Shown: piece after piece, positions 7,510 through 17,225 of the stretch | Position numbering within the stretch: the stretch's first letter is position 1 | How the letters are laid out: every line of letters starts with the position of its first letter | Source: JAMXLO01 sp963776505 | GTDB taxonomy: Bacteria; Pseudomonadota; Alphaproteobacteria; Acetobacterales; Acetobacteraceae | Direction: 5' to 3' | NCBI GenBank assembly: GCA_963776505.1 | Contig: CAVZNH010000004.1 | Coordinates: 27,478-91,477 of the forward strand | Length of the DNA stretch: 64,000 nucleotides | Notes under the pieces: generated by a model | What the model saw: the letters and a program-made list of their open reading frames with translations, nothing else | Told to the model about the DNA's origin: nothing | Database searches by the model: none | Position numbers and translations under genes: made by a program

Positions 7510-9849
7510 ATGGCGACCGCCAGGACAGTTGAGACACGCCGCCTCGCCTCACCCACCATCCGTGCAATGTTCGAGCAGCGATCAGCGGAGTTGACCGGTC
7601 TGGCGCTCGGGCTGCTGGGCCTCGCACTGTTGGTGGCGCTCGCCTGCTACGACCCACGCGACCCATCTCTGAACACGGCGACATCGCGCCATACCAGCAA
7701 CCTGGCGGGGCCGGTCGGTGCTGTGCTGGCGGACCTACTGCTGCAGGGCTTCGGGGTAGCGGGAATACTGCCGGGGCTCACGATGCTGGCGTGGGCATGG
7801 CGGATCGCGTCGCGTCGCGGACTGGGAAGCATGGCTGCGCGGCTCGCCGCGATGCTGACGGCGCTGCCCGTGCTCGCTGCGGTCCTTGCCAGCCTGTCGA
7901 CGCCGCCGACGCTCGCCTGGCCGACGGTGGCAGGACTGGGTGGAGCGATCGGCCGGCTGTTGGCCTCGGTCGGCCTCGCTGTCGGGCACCGCGTGTTGGG
8001 TCCGGTCGGCTCGCTCATGATGTGGGCGATAGGACTGGCGCTCGCGGGGACGCTGACCCTGCTGGCGCTTGGGCTCTCGGCCAGCGAGTGGCGCACCGCC
8101 GGGCGCGTGGCCCGCCGAGGTGCCCAGCTGGCGACGCGGCGTCGAGTGCCGATGCCGTCGCTCAGCTGGCTGCGTTTTCGTCGCGATGCAGGCCCAGTCG
8201 TGCGGCGCGACCCACCAGCCGCCACGCGGCTGGTACCGGCGATGGACGAGCCGCCGCCGGTAGTGGCGCGCACCACGCGTCCTGTCCCACCACCGCGGCG
8301 TCCGCGGCAGGAGAGCCTGCCGTTGCCGGAGGGCGGCTGGCGCTTTCCGCCGCTATCGCTACTGAAGCCGGCGCCGGCTCATGCATCCTCCGGCCCGAGC
8401 GAGGAGGCGCTGCAGGCGAATGCTCGGCTGCTCGAGTCGGTGCTCGCGGACTATGGCGTGCAGGGCAGCATCGTCGAGATCCGTCCCGGCCCCGTCGTCA
8501 CGCTCTACGAACTCGAGCCGGCGCCCGGCATTCGCAGTGCGCGGGTAATTGGGTTGGCGGATGACGTGGCGCGCAGCCTATCGGTGACCGCGGTGCGCAT
8601 CGCCACAGTGTCGGGTCGCAACGTGATCGGCATCGAGGTCCCGAATGCGAGGCGCGAAACGGTGTTCCTCTCCGAAATCCTGTCATCCGACGAACTGCAA
8701 AGGCACGGCGGGCGGCTGACGCTGGCGCTCGGCAAGGAGATCAATGGCGCGCCGCTCTTCGCTGATCTCGCCAGGATGCCTCACCTGATGATCGCCGGCA
8801 CTACCGGCTCGGGCAAGTCGGTGGGTGTCAATGCGATGATCCTGTCGCTGCTGTACCGCCACTCGCCTGATCAGTGCCGGTTGATCCTGATCGACCCGAA
8901 GATGCTGGAGCTTTCGATGTACGAGGGCATACCGCATCTGATGGCCCCGGTGGTGACCGAACCGGCCAAGGCCGTCACCGCCCTGAAATGGACAGTCCGG
9001 GAGATGGAGCGGCGTTACCGCGCGATGAGCCAGCTCGGTGTCCGAAATCTGAGCGGCTACAACGACCGCGTCGCAGAGGCGCGGGAAAAGGGTGAGGTCG
9101 TGACCCGGCGGGTGCAGACCGGCTTCGACCCCGATACCAGCCGGCCGACGTTTGAGGACCAGCCGCTGGTGCTGGAGCCCCTGCCACTTATCGTGGTGGT
9201 CGTCGACGAGATGGCAGACCTGATGATGGTGGCGGGAAAGGAGATCGAGGCGGCCGTACAGCGTCTGGCGCAGATGGCGCGGGCCGCGGGCATCCACGTC
9301 ATCATGGCAACGCAGCGGCCGTCGGTCGATGTGATCACCGGCACGATCAAGGCCAACTTCCCGACGCGCATCAGCTTCCAGGTGATCAGCAAGTTCGACA
9401 GCCGCACCATCCTCGGCGAGCAGGGCGCCGAGCAACTCCTTGGCATGGGGGACATGCTGTATATGGCGGGCGGCGGGCGGATCACTCGTGTGCACGGTCC
9501 CTTCGTGTCGGATGAGGAGGTGGAGAAGGTCGTGGAATTCCTGCGCGAGCAGGGCGAGCCAGCGTACTTGGAAGAGGTCACCGAGCCGACGGACGATGAC
9601 AGTGCGGCAATGCTGCCGGGGTTTGGGGCGGCGGGCGATGGCGAGAAGGGCCTGTACGACCAGGCGGTCTCAGTGGTGGCGCGCGAGGGAAAGGCAAGCA
9701 CCAGCTTCATCCAGCGCCATCTGAACATCGGCTACAACCGCGCGGCCAAGCTGATCGAGCAGATGGAGAAGGAGGGCGTGGTAGGGCCCGCCAACCATGT
9801 CGGCAAGCGAGAGGTGTTGATCCGGCGGGTACCGGTCGACGAGGATTAG
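7510..9849 (+). CDS. ftsK: DNA translocase FtsK (SpoIIIE/FtsK family)
   Basis: This 779-residue ATP-driven DNA pump acts at the septum to clear and align chromosome termini. The N terminus has about four hydrophobic membrane segments (residues roughly 28-200), followed by a Pro/Arg-rich linker. The motor has Walker A GTTGSGKS at 430-437, Walker B within LPLIVVVVDEMADLMMVAGK, and MATQRPSVDVITGTIKANFP. The C-terminal gamma winged helix (TSFIQRHLNIGYNRAAKLIE) reads KOPS sites. The linker is short compared with E. coli FtsK, as is common in alphaproteobacteria. The ATG at 7510 is preceded by a 119-bp spacer shared with the divergent UbiH-type gene. Confidence 0.96.
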   Translation: MATARTVETRRLASPTIRAMFEQRSAELTGLALGLLGLALLVALACYDPRDPSLNTATSRHTSNLAGPVGAVLADLLLQGFGVAGILPGLTMLAWAWRIASRRGLGSMAARLAAMLTALPVLAAVLASLSTPPTLAWPTVAGLGGAIGRLLASVGLAVGHRVLGPVGSLMMWAIGLALAGTLTLLALGLSASEWRTAGRVARRGAQLATRRRVPMPSLSWLRFRRDAGPVVRRDPPAATRLVPAMDEPPPVVARTTRPVPPPRRPRQESLPLPEGGWRFPPLSLLKPAPAHASSGPSEEALQANARLLESVLADYGVQGSIVEIRPGPVVTLYELEPAPGIRSARVIGLADDVARSLSVTAVRIATVSGRNVIGIEVPNARRETVFLSEILSSDELQRHGGRLTLALGKEINGAPLFADLARMPHLMIAGTTGSGKSVGVNAMILSLLYRHSPDQCRLILIDPKMLELSMYEGIPHLMAPVVTEPAKAVTALKWTVREMERRYRAMSQLGVRNLSGYNDRVAEAREKGEVVTRRVQTGFDPDTSRPTFEDQPLVLEPLPLIVVVVDEMADLMMVAGKEIEAAVQRLAQMARAAGIHVIMATQRPSVDVITGTIKANFPTRISFQVISKFDSRTILGEQGAEQLLGMGDMLYMAGGGRITRVHGPFVSDEEVEKVVEFLREQGEPAYLEEVTEPTDDDSAAMLPGFGAAGDGEKGLYDQAVSVVAREGKASTSFIQRHLNIGYNRAAKLIEQMEKEGVVGPANHVGKREVLIRRVPVDED

Positions 9850-9870
9850 CACCTCCAGCGCGTGATCGCA

Positions 9871-9890
9871 GCCGCCGATTACTCGGCGGC
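9871..9890. terminator. bidirectional terminator-like hairpin between ftsK and VOC gene
   Basis: GCCGCCGA (9871-9878) and TCGGCGGC (9883-9890) form a perfect 8-bp stem with a TTAC loop, in the 55-bp gap between two convergent genes. The placement fits termination for both strands, though no T-tract is present on either side. Confidence 0.5.
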
Positions 9891-9904
9891 CGCGCTCGCT
9901 CTGA

Positions 9905-10261
9905 CTACGTCCTTTCGATAACCTCCATCTGCGCCCCGTCCGGGCATTCCACGAAGCAGACATGGCGTCCATTGTTGACCGGCAGCTCTTCCAGGATGCG
10001 CACGCCGTTTTTGCGAAGCTGTGCGAGCGTGCCGGCGTAGTCGTCGGTATCCAACGCCATGTGCTCGATGCCGTAGTGCTGTTCGTGGTTCTGCACCGAG
10101 ATCAGCGTGGTGATGTTGAGCTGCACGCCGTGCAGATCGACGCGCACGCCGCGTCCAGGGATGTCACCCTTCAGCGTCGCGCCAAAATTGTCGATGTAGA
10201 ACTGCGCGGTCTTCTTCGGGTCCGGGGTCTTCAGATGTACGTGCTGGACAGTGAAGGTCAT
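9905..10261 (-). CDS. VOC family protein (single module, 118 aa)
   Basis: The product begins TFTVQHVHLKTPDPKKTAQF and later has HYGIEHMALDTDDYAGTL and a C-terminal CFVECPDGAQMEVIE. These give His, His and Glu residues in the positions used for metal binding by the vicinal-oxygen-chelate fold. It is one module, so a dimer would be needed to form the active site. Known relatives include methylmalonyl-CoA epimerase-like, glyoxalase and extradiol dioxygenase proteins; the substrate is undetermined. The start ATG at 10261 has an AAGGAGGAG ribosome site. It is divergent from the MmgE/PrpD gene at 10359. Confidence 0.85.
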   Translation of the reverse strand: MTFTVQHVHLKTPDPKKTAQFYIDNFGATLKGDIPGRGVRVDLHGVQLNITTLISVQNHEQHYGIEHMALDTDDYAGTLAQLRKNGVRILEELPVNNGRHVCFVECPDGAQMEVIERT

Positions 10262-10358
10262 GGCCGTTCTCCTCCTTCTTGGCGGCGTGTAAGCTGGGAG
10301 AATTCCACGATCTGGTCAAACCCGTTCTATGCTGCGACGGGACCGCAGGAGCACGACG

Positions 10359-11717
10359 ATGACCGTTGCCCGGCAGCTTGCCGATTTCCTGACCAGCACC
10401 GCCGCGAGCGATCTGCCGCCGCCTGCGCTCGACCACGCGGCGATGCTGATCGCCAGCACGATCGCCAGCGCCGCGGCTGGAAAGCAGATCATCTCGGCGT
10501 GCATCATCCGCGAACTGGCGCACGAACGTGGCGGACGCGAGGATGCGTCGATCTGGTTTGATCACGGCGCGCGCGTGCCGATCGCCGATGCGGCCCAGGT
10601 CAACGCGGTGATGAGCGACGCCGCTGCGTCCGACGACAGCGATCTGCGCAACATCATTCATGCTGGGACGCCGCTCACCGCGACCTCTCTGGCGATTGCC
10701 GAACGCAACGGCGCCAATGGCGAGGCGGTGCTGACAGCGATCGTCTGCGGCTATGAGGCGGCTGGACGTATCGGCGAAGCAATCACGCCCGGTTTTCGCG
10801 AGCGTGGCTTTCATGGCTGCCTCGGCGCGGTGTTCGCTGCCTCGGTCGCGGCGGCGCGGCTGCTTCAGCTCGACGCCGCACAGATGGCGCAGGCGATCGC
10901 GTTGTCGGCAACATCGATCGGCGGGCTGGCGACTGCGGCAAACACCTCTGTCGCGCGCGAGTATCATGCCGGACTTGCGGTGATGCTCGGAGTGAACGCG
11001 GCACTGGCGGCGCAGCGCGGCTATCCGTGCGAGGAAAGCGTGCTGGAGGCGCGGCACGGATTCTTCGAGGCGTTCGGCGGCACCGATGGCGCGGAGGCTG
11101 CCGCGATCGCGACGCATGGGTTCGGAGAGAGCTGGGATATCTGCACCGATATGGCGATCAAGCTGGTGCCAGGCGGGCATCCGTACCACGCGTTCGCCGA
11201 GGCCGCTGCGAATGCGGCCCGTGAAGGGAATGTCGCCGCGGCGGACGTGGAGAGCATAACCATCTCACGTCCTGGCATGACGACGCTGGGTGGTCCGCTG
11301 CATCCCGCTGACCTGATCGACATGGCCCACAGCCCGGCCTATTTCACCGCGGCTGCCGTCGCCGACCACACATTTTCATGGCAGCACGCAAGCGCCGAGA
11401 AGATCGCCGATCCGATGATCCACAGTTTGATCGATCGCGTTCGCGTCGGCGAAATGCCACCCGATCCGCGATATCGACAGGGCGCGACGGTGACCATCCG
11501 CACGCATGATGGCCGCTCGGTAACGAACACGGTGTTTGTGCCGAAGGGAGCTGCCACACTTGGCATCGCGTGGAGCGACGTGGATACCAAGTCCCGCAGG
11601 CTGGTTTCCGGCTCCGGCCTGGACGGATGGAAAATGGAGGCGAGCCTCGGCCTGATCCATGTTTTCCGTAACATAGAGAACGTTACTCCGTTGATCCAAT
11701 TGCTGAAGGCTGGCTGA
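10359..11717 (+). CDS. MmgE/PrpD family protein (2-methylcitrate dehydratase-like)
   Basis: This 452-residue protein shows the family pattern: an all-helical domain (HAAMLIASTIASAAAGKQI, AHERGG), GFRERGFHGCLGAVFAASVA, and an alpha/beta C-terminal domain with SITISRPGMTTLGG and HPADLIDMAHSPAYFTAAAV. Family members dehydrate or isomerise tricarboxylic or small hydroxyacids (PrpD, cis-aconitate decarboxylase), but many homologues beside CoA-transferases have unknown substrates. The ATG at 10359 follows GCAGGAGC; an upstream ATG at 10329 lacks a ribosome site. One base separates it from the CoA-transferase gene that follows, so the two are almost surely co-transcribed. Confidence 0.88.
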   Translation: MTVARQLADFLTSTAASDLPPPALDHAAMLIASTIASAAAGKQIISACIIRELAHERGGREDASIWFDHGARVPIADAAQVNAVMSDAAASDDSDLRNIIHAGTPLTATSLAIAERNGANGEAVLTAIVCGYEAAGRIGEAITPGFRERGFHGCLGAVFAASVAAARLLQLDAAQMAQAIALSATSIGGLATAANTSVAREYHAGLAVMLGVNAALAAQRGYPCEESVLEARHGFFEAFGGTDGAEAAAIATHGFGESWDICTDMAIKLVPGGHPYHAFAEAAANAAREGNVAAADVESITISRPGMTTLGGPLHPADLIDMAHSPAYFTAAAVADHTFSWQHASAEKIADPMIHSLIDRVRVGEMPPDPRYRQGATVTIRTHDGRSVTNTVFVPKGAATLGIAWSDVDTKSRRLVSGSGLDGWKMEASLGLIHVFRNIENVTPLIQLLKAG

Positions 11718-11718
11718 C

Positions 11719-12936
11719 ATGACTGAACCGCATGGCCCTTTGCAGGGCGTCAAGGTCGTTGCGTGCTCCACTGCCCAGGCCGGGACGGTGCCGTACATGC
11801 TGATGGCTGATCTCGGCGCCGAGGTCATCAAGATCGAAGTGCCGGAGGGAGGCGACAACTCGCGCGGCAGTACCGTGCTGCCCGGTCTGCCCAGCACTTA
11901 CTTCGAGACCAACAATCGCGGCGTGAAGAGCGTCACGCTGAACCTGAAAACGCAGGAGGGGCGGGAGATCCTGCACAAGTTGGTCGCTCGCGCGGAGATA
12001 TTCGGCCAGAATTTCCGCCCGGGGGCGGCGGAGAAGAATGGCTTCGGCTACGAGGAGTTGCGCAAGGTCAATCCGCGCCTCGTGTATATATCCATATCGG
12101 GCTACGGACCGAAGGGACCGCATGCGGACCTGCCAGGGACGAACTCGATGGCGCAGGCGTTAGGCGGAATTGCCGAGGCGTATTCGACGCCGGGGATTCC
12201 GCTGCGCACGGGTATTGTGTCCGTTGCAGATGAAACCTGTGCAATCCTGGCATTTGGCGGCGCGCTCGCTGCGTTGACCCATGCGCGTGCGACGGGGGTC
12301 GGTCAGAAGGTCGATTGTTCGCTGCTGGGCGGACAGATCAGGCTGATGGGCTGGACGCTCACCACGGCGATGTGGCGCAACCGCGATCCGGTGACCGGAC
12401 AGGCGCGCGTCACCGGCACCGCCGAACGGCCCGGGCTGAGTGCGAGCTTCAACGATCGTGATGGCAAGCCGCTGGTGTTTCAGTTGAATGGCGCGCGGCA
12501 CTGGAAGGCGGCGATGACCGCTCTCGGCTTCTACGAAACGCTGGAGAAAGCTGGGTTCGGCGACCTCGGCGTGATCATCGGTTCGGACGAGAAGCGAACC
12601 ACGCTGCTCCGCACGCTGGACGATCTGTTCGCGACCGGCTTACGCGATGACTGGGTTGCGAGGCTGCGTGGTGCGGACATTGTCTCGGCGCCAATCAACA
12701 CGCTGCTGGAGGCATCCAACGATCCCGACGTGGTGGCGAACGGCTATGTCACCGAGATGGCGTATCCGAAATACGGCAAGACGCTGAAGGTGCATGGGAC
12801 GCCGTGGCAATTCTCCGAGACGCCGGCGCAGATCGGCGTTGCGCCGGAGCTTGGCGCGGACAACGAACAGGTGTTGGGCGAACTCGGCTACAGCGCGGCG
12901 GAAATCAGCGGCCTGCGAGAACGGAAGGTCATCTGA
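11719..12936 (+). CDS. class III (CaiB/BaiF) CoA-transferase
   Basis: The protein moves CoA between carboxylic acids through acyl-enzyme intermediates. Family marks are VVACSTAQAGTVPYMLMADL, GAEVIKIEVPEGGD, VKSVTLNLKTQEGREI, FRPGAAEKNGFGYEEL and YISISGYGPKGP. The catalytic Asp is probably the one in SVADETCAI. At 405 residues it is family length. It begins one base after the MmgE/PrpD stop codon, so the pair likely activates and then dehydrates or isomerises the same acid. It converges on the penicillin-acylase-family gene, with 7 bp between stops. The donor and acceptor acids are unknown. Confidence 0.9.
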   Translation: MTEPHGPLQGVKVVACSTAQAGTVPYMLMADLGAEVIKIEVPEGGDNSRGSTVLPGLPSTYFETNNRGVKSVTLNLKTQEGREILHKLVARAEIFGQNFRPGAAEKNGFGYEELRKVNPRLVYISISGYGPKGPHADLPGTNSMAQALGGIAEAYSTPGIPLRTGIVSVADETCAILAFGGALAALTHARATGVGQKVDCSLLGGQIRLMGWTLTTAMWRNRDPVTGQARVTGTAERPGLSASFNDRDGKPLVFQLNGARHWKAAMTALGFYETLEKAGFGDLGVIIGSDEKRTTLLRTLDDLFATGLRDDWVARLRGADIVSAPINTLLEASNDPDVVANGYVTEMAYPKYGKTLKVHGTPWQFSETPAQIGVAPELGADNEQVLGELGYSAAEISGLRERKVI

Positions 12937-12943
12937 CGGTCAG

Positions 12944-15101
12944 TCAGGGTTGGATGACGGTTCTGCTCTCGCAATCGGCTTCGACGTCCTCGCGGCGCAG
13001 GTGCACCACGTGGTACTCGCCGCGTAGCCAGGGTTCGAACTGGTCCTGGTAGTGTGGGTCGCCAGGAACGCCGGAATTTCCGATGTTCTGCACAGCGAGA
13101 AACGCATCCGGCGTGGCAAAGTCGACTACGATGCGGTACTCGGCGCCGGAGCTTGCCGTATGCGGGGGCAGCTCGCCGCCAGTGTTGCGCAGCGTGTGCG
13201 ATCCGCCATCGACTTCGCGTGGGCCGATGTCGAATTCCGTGTCACCGACGGGGTGGTGCCAATGCGCCTGGTGAAGGCGCCCCCACTGCCAGGACGCCTC
13301 ATCGCTGCCAAGACGTGACTGCAGCGCGGCGAGAGTGCGTTGCGCAACGGCGACGACATGCACCGTCGTGCCATCGGCGAAGTAGCTGATCGTGGGGTCC
13401 TCCAGCAGGCTGCTGCCGAGACCTGTCTGCTGGTGAGTCAGATCGAGCAGCCGTTCAGGCATATGCTGGCCGACGACCTCGCGCTGCCACAGTGCCATGA
13501 ATGCTTCGAACAGAGTCGGAGCGATACTGGTCAGCGAATAGCCATAATCCCAATCGCCGAGTGCGCGCTCAAACGTCGCCACATTGCCGGCCAGATGCCG
13601 CAGGATATGCGGGCACAGTCGCTCGGCGCGGCAGTTCTTCACGTCGTTCTGTAGATCGATGTTTGCCGGCGTGTCCATCGCTCCGCGGTTGCCGAGTGTC
13701 TGGGCCAGCCGCACGCCACGGTGGCCCTGCGAATAGGCGCCGTAGATCGGCTGCTTCCAGTCGTCTGGCACAATGCGCTGGTTCGCGCTGGCAACGTAGC
13801 CGCTCGGCGGGTCATACATATGCGGCAGGTCGTCGAACGGAATGTAGCCCTGCCATTGATCCGCCGCCGCGTTGGCATCGCGAAAGCCGGGCACGACGCG
13901 CCCGCGGATCGGAATGCGGCCAGCCATCTGATAACCGATATGGCCGTCGGCATCGGCATAGACGAAGTTGAAGATCGCCACTGACCAGTCGCGCAGCGCC
14001 GCGCGGAATGCAGCCCAGTCACGAGCGCGCCCTATGGCGATGGAGGCGCGGATGTCATCCATGTGCTCCATGCCGACCCAGCGCAGCGACAGTGGCGGAT
14101 CGCCGGCGGCATCCAATGATGGCACCAGCGCGTTGACCACCGGACCACGCACCGTCGATCGGATCGTCAACGCGTGCGCTGCAGCACCGCGCACCTTGAT
14201 GCTGACCTTGCGTTCGGCGAATTCGCGCCAGGTGTCGCCGTCGCGGTAGCGTCGCGGAATCCTGCGGGTCGATCTGCTCGACGTACAGGTCGCGCGTCGA
14301 GGCCATGTTGTTGGTGATCGCCCACGCGATCGTGCCATTGCTGCCCCACCACATGCCAGGGAAGCCTGGATGACCGGCGCCGGCGGCGTCATCTTCCGGA
14401 CCATGCAGCGCATACTCGTACCAGGTCGATGGAACCCAGAACGGCTGGTGCGGATCGCCGCACAGCACCGACTTCCCTGTTGGCGTCCGGCTGCCATGCA
14501 GCGCCCAGTTGTTGCTGCCCGTCGCATCGTCGGTGCCAGCGGCATGCTGCAACACGCGGTTCTCCGAGGCTTCCGGCGTCAGGTACAGACCGCGGAACGC
14601 CTCGGGCAGCATGCGCGCTGCCTCGGCCGCCACGATGCGGTCGATGCGGCCATTCAGCGACCACCAGATGCCGCGGGCGATCGCCACCACGTCGCGCACA
14701 GCGAACGGCTCCGGTGCATAGTCGAGCGTGCGGAATTCGGGCGGCAGATGACGCCGAAAAAGCTCGATCTGACGATTGATCCCCGCAACGAGGGCAGACA
14801 CCACCTGCTGCGTCTTCTCATCGAGCGCACCGGCCTCGCGGTTCGCGATCTCGTCAATGCCGACAGTCAGATGCGCGATATCGCTTGCGACGTAAGCCGG
14901 CCCAAGAATTTCCGCCTGGCGGCCGAGCGCACGGCGGCGCAGCCGGTCCATCTGCCACAGCCGATCCTGGGCCATGGCGATGCCCAGACCGAAATACAGG
15001 TCCGGCGTACTGGCGGCATAGACGTGCGGGACACCCGACCGGTCACGCAGGATTTCCACCCGGCCGCTCACCGCGCCCACGATCTGCCGTGTGTTCTGCA
15101 T
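12944..15101 (-). pseudogene. penicillin acylase (S45) family amidase, one frameshift
   Basis: The gene encodes about 718 residues of an N-terminal-nucleophile amidase but the frame is broken near 14258. Before the break it reads MQNTRQIVGAVSGRVEILRD, RDRSGVPHVYA, the self-cleavage site TGSNNWAL (the Ser becomes the beta-chain nucleophile) and MWWGSNGTIAWAITNN. After it come DGDTWREFAERKV, GPVVNALVPSLD and GYIPFDDLPHMYDPPSGYVA. Dropping one of the two A bases at 14258-14259 joins them as DPQDPRRYRDGDTW. No signal peptide is visible, although family members are usually exported. A homologue would hydrolyse amides such as acyl-homoserine lactones or beta-lactam side chains. It lies 16 bp after the PPOX gene. 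Confidence 0.85.
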
Positions 15102-15117
15102 GACGCTCGCCTTCGGT

Positions 15118-15516
15118 TCAGCCCATCGTCTGCACGGCGCTCGGCGTGATCTCGAATGTCACGCGTACTTCGCCTGGGCGCGACCAGGGATATTTGTCCT
15201 GGCCGAGATATTTCTTTGCCAGGGAATCGATGTGGGCGCTGGCGCCTTCCTCGGTCACGCGCGTGACCTTGCCGCGCACTTGCAGGTAGCGGTACGGATT
15301 GTCGGGATCCATGATGGACAACGCGACCGGTGCGCCGTCCTTCATGTTGCGCGTCTTGGTCCGCCCCTTCGCGCTGTTCACGCGAATTATGCCGCCCGTA
15401 TAGTCGAACCACACTGGCGTTACCTGCGGCGACCCGTCGGGCATCAGCGTCGCCAGTTCGGCAAATGCCTTCTTCTGTTGCAGCAGGTCGAGATACTCGT
15501 TGGGGATCGTCGCCAT
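15118..15516 (-). CDS. pyridoxamine 5'-phosphate oxidase-fold (PPOX) flavin/F420 protein
   Basis: This 132-residue split-barrel protein has the family core AFAELATLMPDGSPQVTPVW, RTKTRNMKDGAPVALSI and YRYLQVRGKVTRVTEEGA. Members of this branch bind FMN or F420 and reduce or oxidise small molecules; some are haem-degrading. The cofactor is not predictable here. The ATG at 15516 follows AAGGAG at good spacing. It is the first gene of a two-gene unit with the amidase gene 16 bp downstream. Confidence 0.85.
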   Translation of the reverse strand: MATIPNEYLDLLQQKKAFAELATLMPDGSPQVTPVWFDYTGGIIRVNSAKGRTKTRNMKDGAPVALSIMDPDNPYRYLQVRGKVTRVTEEGASAHIDSLAKKYLGQDKYPWSRPGEVRVTFEITPSAVQTMG

Positions 15517-15600
15517 GGGCCGCTCCTTGTCACGCCTCGTTGGGGCGGAGACAGTGCGCCAACGCGCCCCGGCGGTGCAAATCAGCAAGGGAGGAGCTCG

Positions 15601-15924
15601 ATGCAAAGCAGCACGATCAGCTTTTTCAGCGCGGGCGTCAGGGCGGTCAGCCAGATCCCGCTCGAGTTCATCGACGACACGCTGGGCTTCAACGCCGAAT
15701 GGGTAGTGGACAGAATCGCGCCTAGGCCGGTGCTGTTCATCACCACAGACAATGACCGGCTGGTCCCACCGGACGAAAGCGAAGCCATGTTCCATCGCGC
15801 CGGCGAGCCGAAGAAGCTCGTCATGCTGCACGGGTTCGGGCACTACGAGGTGTACACAGGCGAGGCGTTCCGTCAGGCAATGGCGGCGACGGTCCCTTGG
15901 TTTCAGCAGTATCTGCCGCGGTGA
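15601..15924 (+). pseudogene. C-terminal half of an alpha/beta hydrolase (orphan fragment)
   Basis: The 107-residue frame matches only the last third of an alpha/beta hydrolase. It has VDRIAPRPVLFITTDNDRLV with the acid Asp, and KLVMLHGFGHYEVYTG with the catalytic His, but no nucleophile elbow (GxSxG) anywhere upstream. A GGGAGGAG ribosome site and ATG at 15601 precede it, so a short protein could still be made. The first 25 residues (MQSSTISFFSAGVRAVSQIP) may belong to the lid region. Only 84 bp separate it from the divergent PPOX gene, so the missing N-terminal part is deleted rather than frameshifted. A gene remnant is the simplest reading. Confidence 0.6.
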
Positions 15925-15988
15925 AACTCGACGCCCGCCCAGTCCCGTCGTAGGCTGGCTCCAGCCCCATAGGGAGGGAGTCGTAGTG

Positions 15989-17218
15989 ATGCCGAGTAAT
16001 GGCCCCGAGACCTGTCTGACCGGTGTGAAGGTCCTGGACCTCACTCAGTTCGAAGCCGGACCGTCCTGCACAGAGGCGCTCGCCTGGATGGGCGCCGATG
16101 TGGTGAAGGTGGAGAATCCGAAACTCGGCGACCCTGGTCGCACCGCCGGCGGCAAGCCCGGTCAGGACGCCTATTACTTCCTGCAGTATAACGCCAACAA
16201 GCGGTCTGTGACGGTCAATCTCAAGGATCCTCGCGGCGTCGAACTGGTGAAGGAGATGGCGAAGAAGGCTGACATCTTCTGCGAAAATTTCGCCCCTGGC
16301 GCGATCGAGCGCCTTGGCCTTGGCCCGGATGTCATACGCGCCATCAATCCGTCGATCATCTATTGCCAGACCAAGGGCTTCGGCGCCGGCAGCGCGTTCG
16401 AGAAGAGCCTGGCGTTCGACATGATCGCGCAGGCGGCCGGCGGGCTGATGAGCATCACCGGCGAGGAAGACGGTCCGCCCTGCAAGCCAGGTGCGACGAT
16501 CGGCGATACCGGGACCGGCATGCTGATGGCCATCTCGGTGATGGGCGCGTATGTGCGGCGGCTGCGCACCGGGCAGGGCGAGCATCTGCAGCTCGCCATG
16601 CAGGACGCGATCCTGCACTACATCCGCAACTCCTTCACCTTCATGGAGCGCACCGGCAAAGCGGCGCCACGCGCAGGGTCGAAGACGGTAGGCGGCGGCA
16701 ATCCGCCGATTGGCGTCTATCCGTGCAAGGGCGGCGGTCCAAACGACTACGTCTACATTTATTGCAGCCGCGCCAATCCGGAGCACTGGAACCGACTGCT
16801 GAAGGTAATGGGACGCGAGGACCTGATAGGCGATCCGAACTACGACACGCCGGATGCCCGCACGCAGCATCGCGAGGAGGTGGACGCGATCGTCGCCAAC
16901 TGGACGAAGCAGCATGACAAGCACGAGGCGATGCGTCTGGTGAGTGCCGCGACGATTCCGTCCGGTGCGGTGATGGACACGATGGAACTGGCCAACGACC
17001 AGAGTTTCGTCAAGCGCGGCATTCGACAGGTGATGAAGCACCCGCAGGTCGGCGACTACACGATGAGCGGTTGGCCGGTGCGCTTCTCCGGCAGCACACC
17101 GCCGGTCAAGGCGGCGCCGCTGCTCGGCCAACATAACGCCGAGGTGCTGACGGACTGGCTGGGGATGGACGACGGAAAGATCGGTGGTCTGCGGAACGAC
17201 GCGGTGATCGGCGGATGA
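15989..17218 (+). CDS. class III (CaiB/BaiF) CoA-transferase
   Basis: The 409-residue product has TGVKVLDLTQFEAGPSCTEA, WMGADVVKVENPKLGDPGR, SVTVNLKDPRGVELVKEMAK and NFAPGAIERLGLGPDVI. The catalytic Asp is likely in KPGATIGDTGTGMLMA, preceded by the glycine-rich loop SITGEEDGPPCKPG. It is a paralogue of the transferase at 11719 but clearly different in sequence. The ATG at 15989 follows GGGAGGGAG. Downstream lie a CaiD-like hydratase, a cupin and an FAH-family hydrolase on the same strand, an arrangement reminiscent of carnitine-type CoA ester pathways; that parallel is an inference. Confidence 0.92.
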   Translation: MPSNGPETCLTGVKVLDLTQFEAGPSCTEALAWMGADVVKVENPKLGDPGRTAGGKPGQDAYYFLQYNANKRSVTVNLKDPRGVELVKEMAKKADIFCENFAPGAIERLGLGPDVIRAINPSIIYCQTKGFGAGSAFEKSLAFDMIAQAAGGLMSITGEEDGPPCKPGATIGDTGTGMLMAISVMGAYVRRLRTGQGEHLQLAMQDAILHYIRNSFTFMERTGKAAPRAGSKTVGGGNPPIGVYPCKGGGPNDYVYIYCSRANPEHWNRLLKVMGREDLIGDPNYDTPDARTQHREEVDAIVANWTKQHDKHEAMRLVSAATIPSGAVMDTMELANDQSFVKRGIRQVMKHPQVGDYTMSGWPVRFSGSTPPVKAAPLLGQHNAEVLTDWLGMDDGKIGGLRNDAVIGG

Positions 17219-17225
17219 GCCACGC

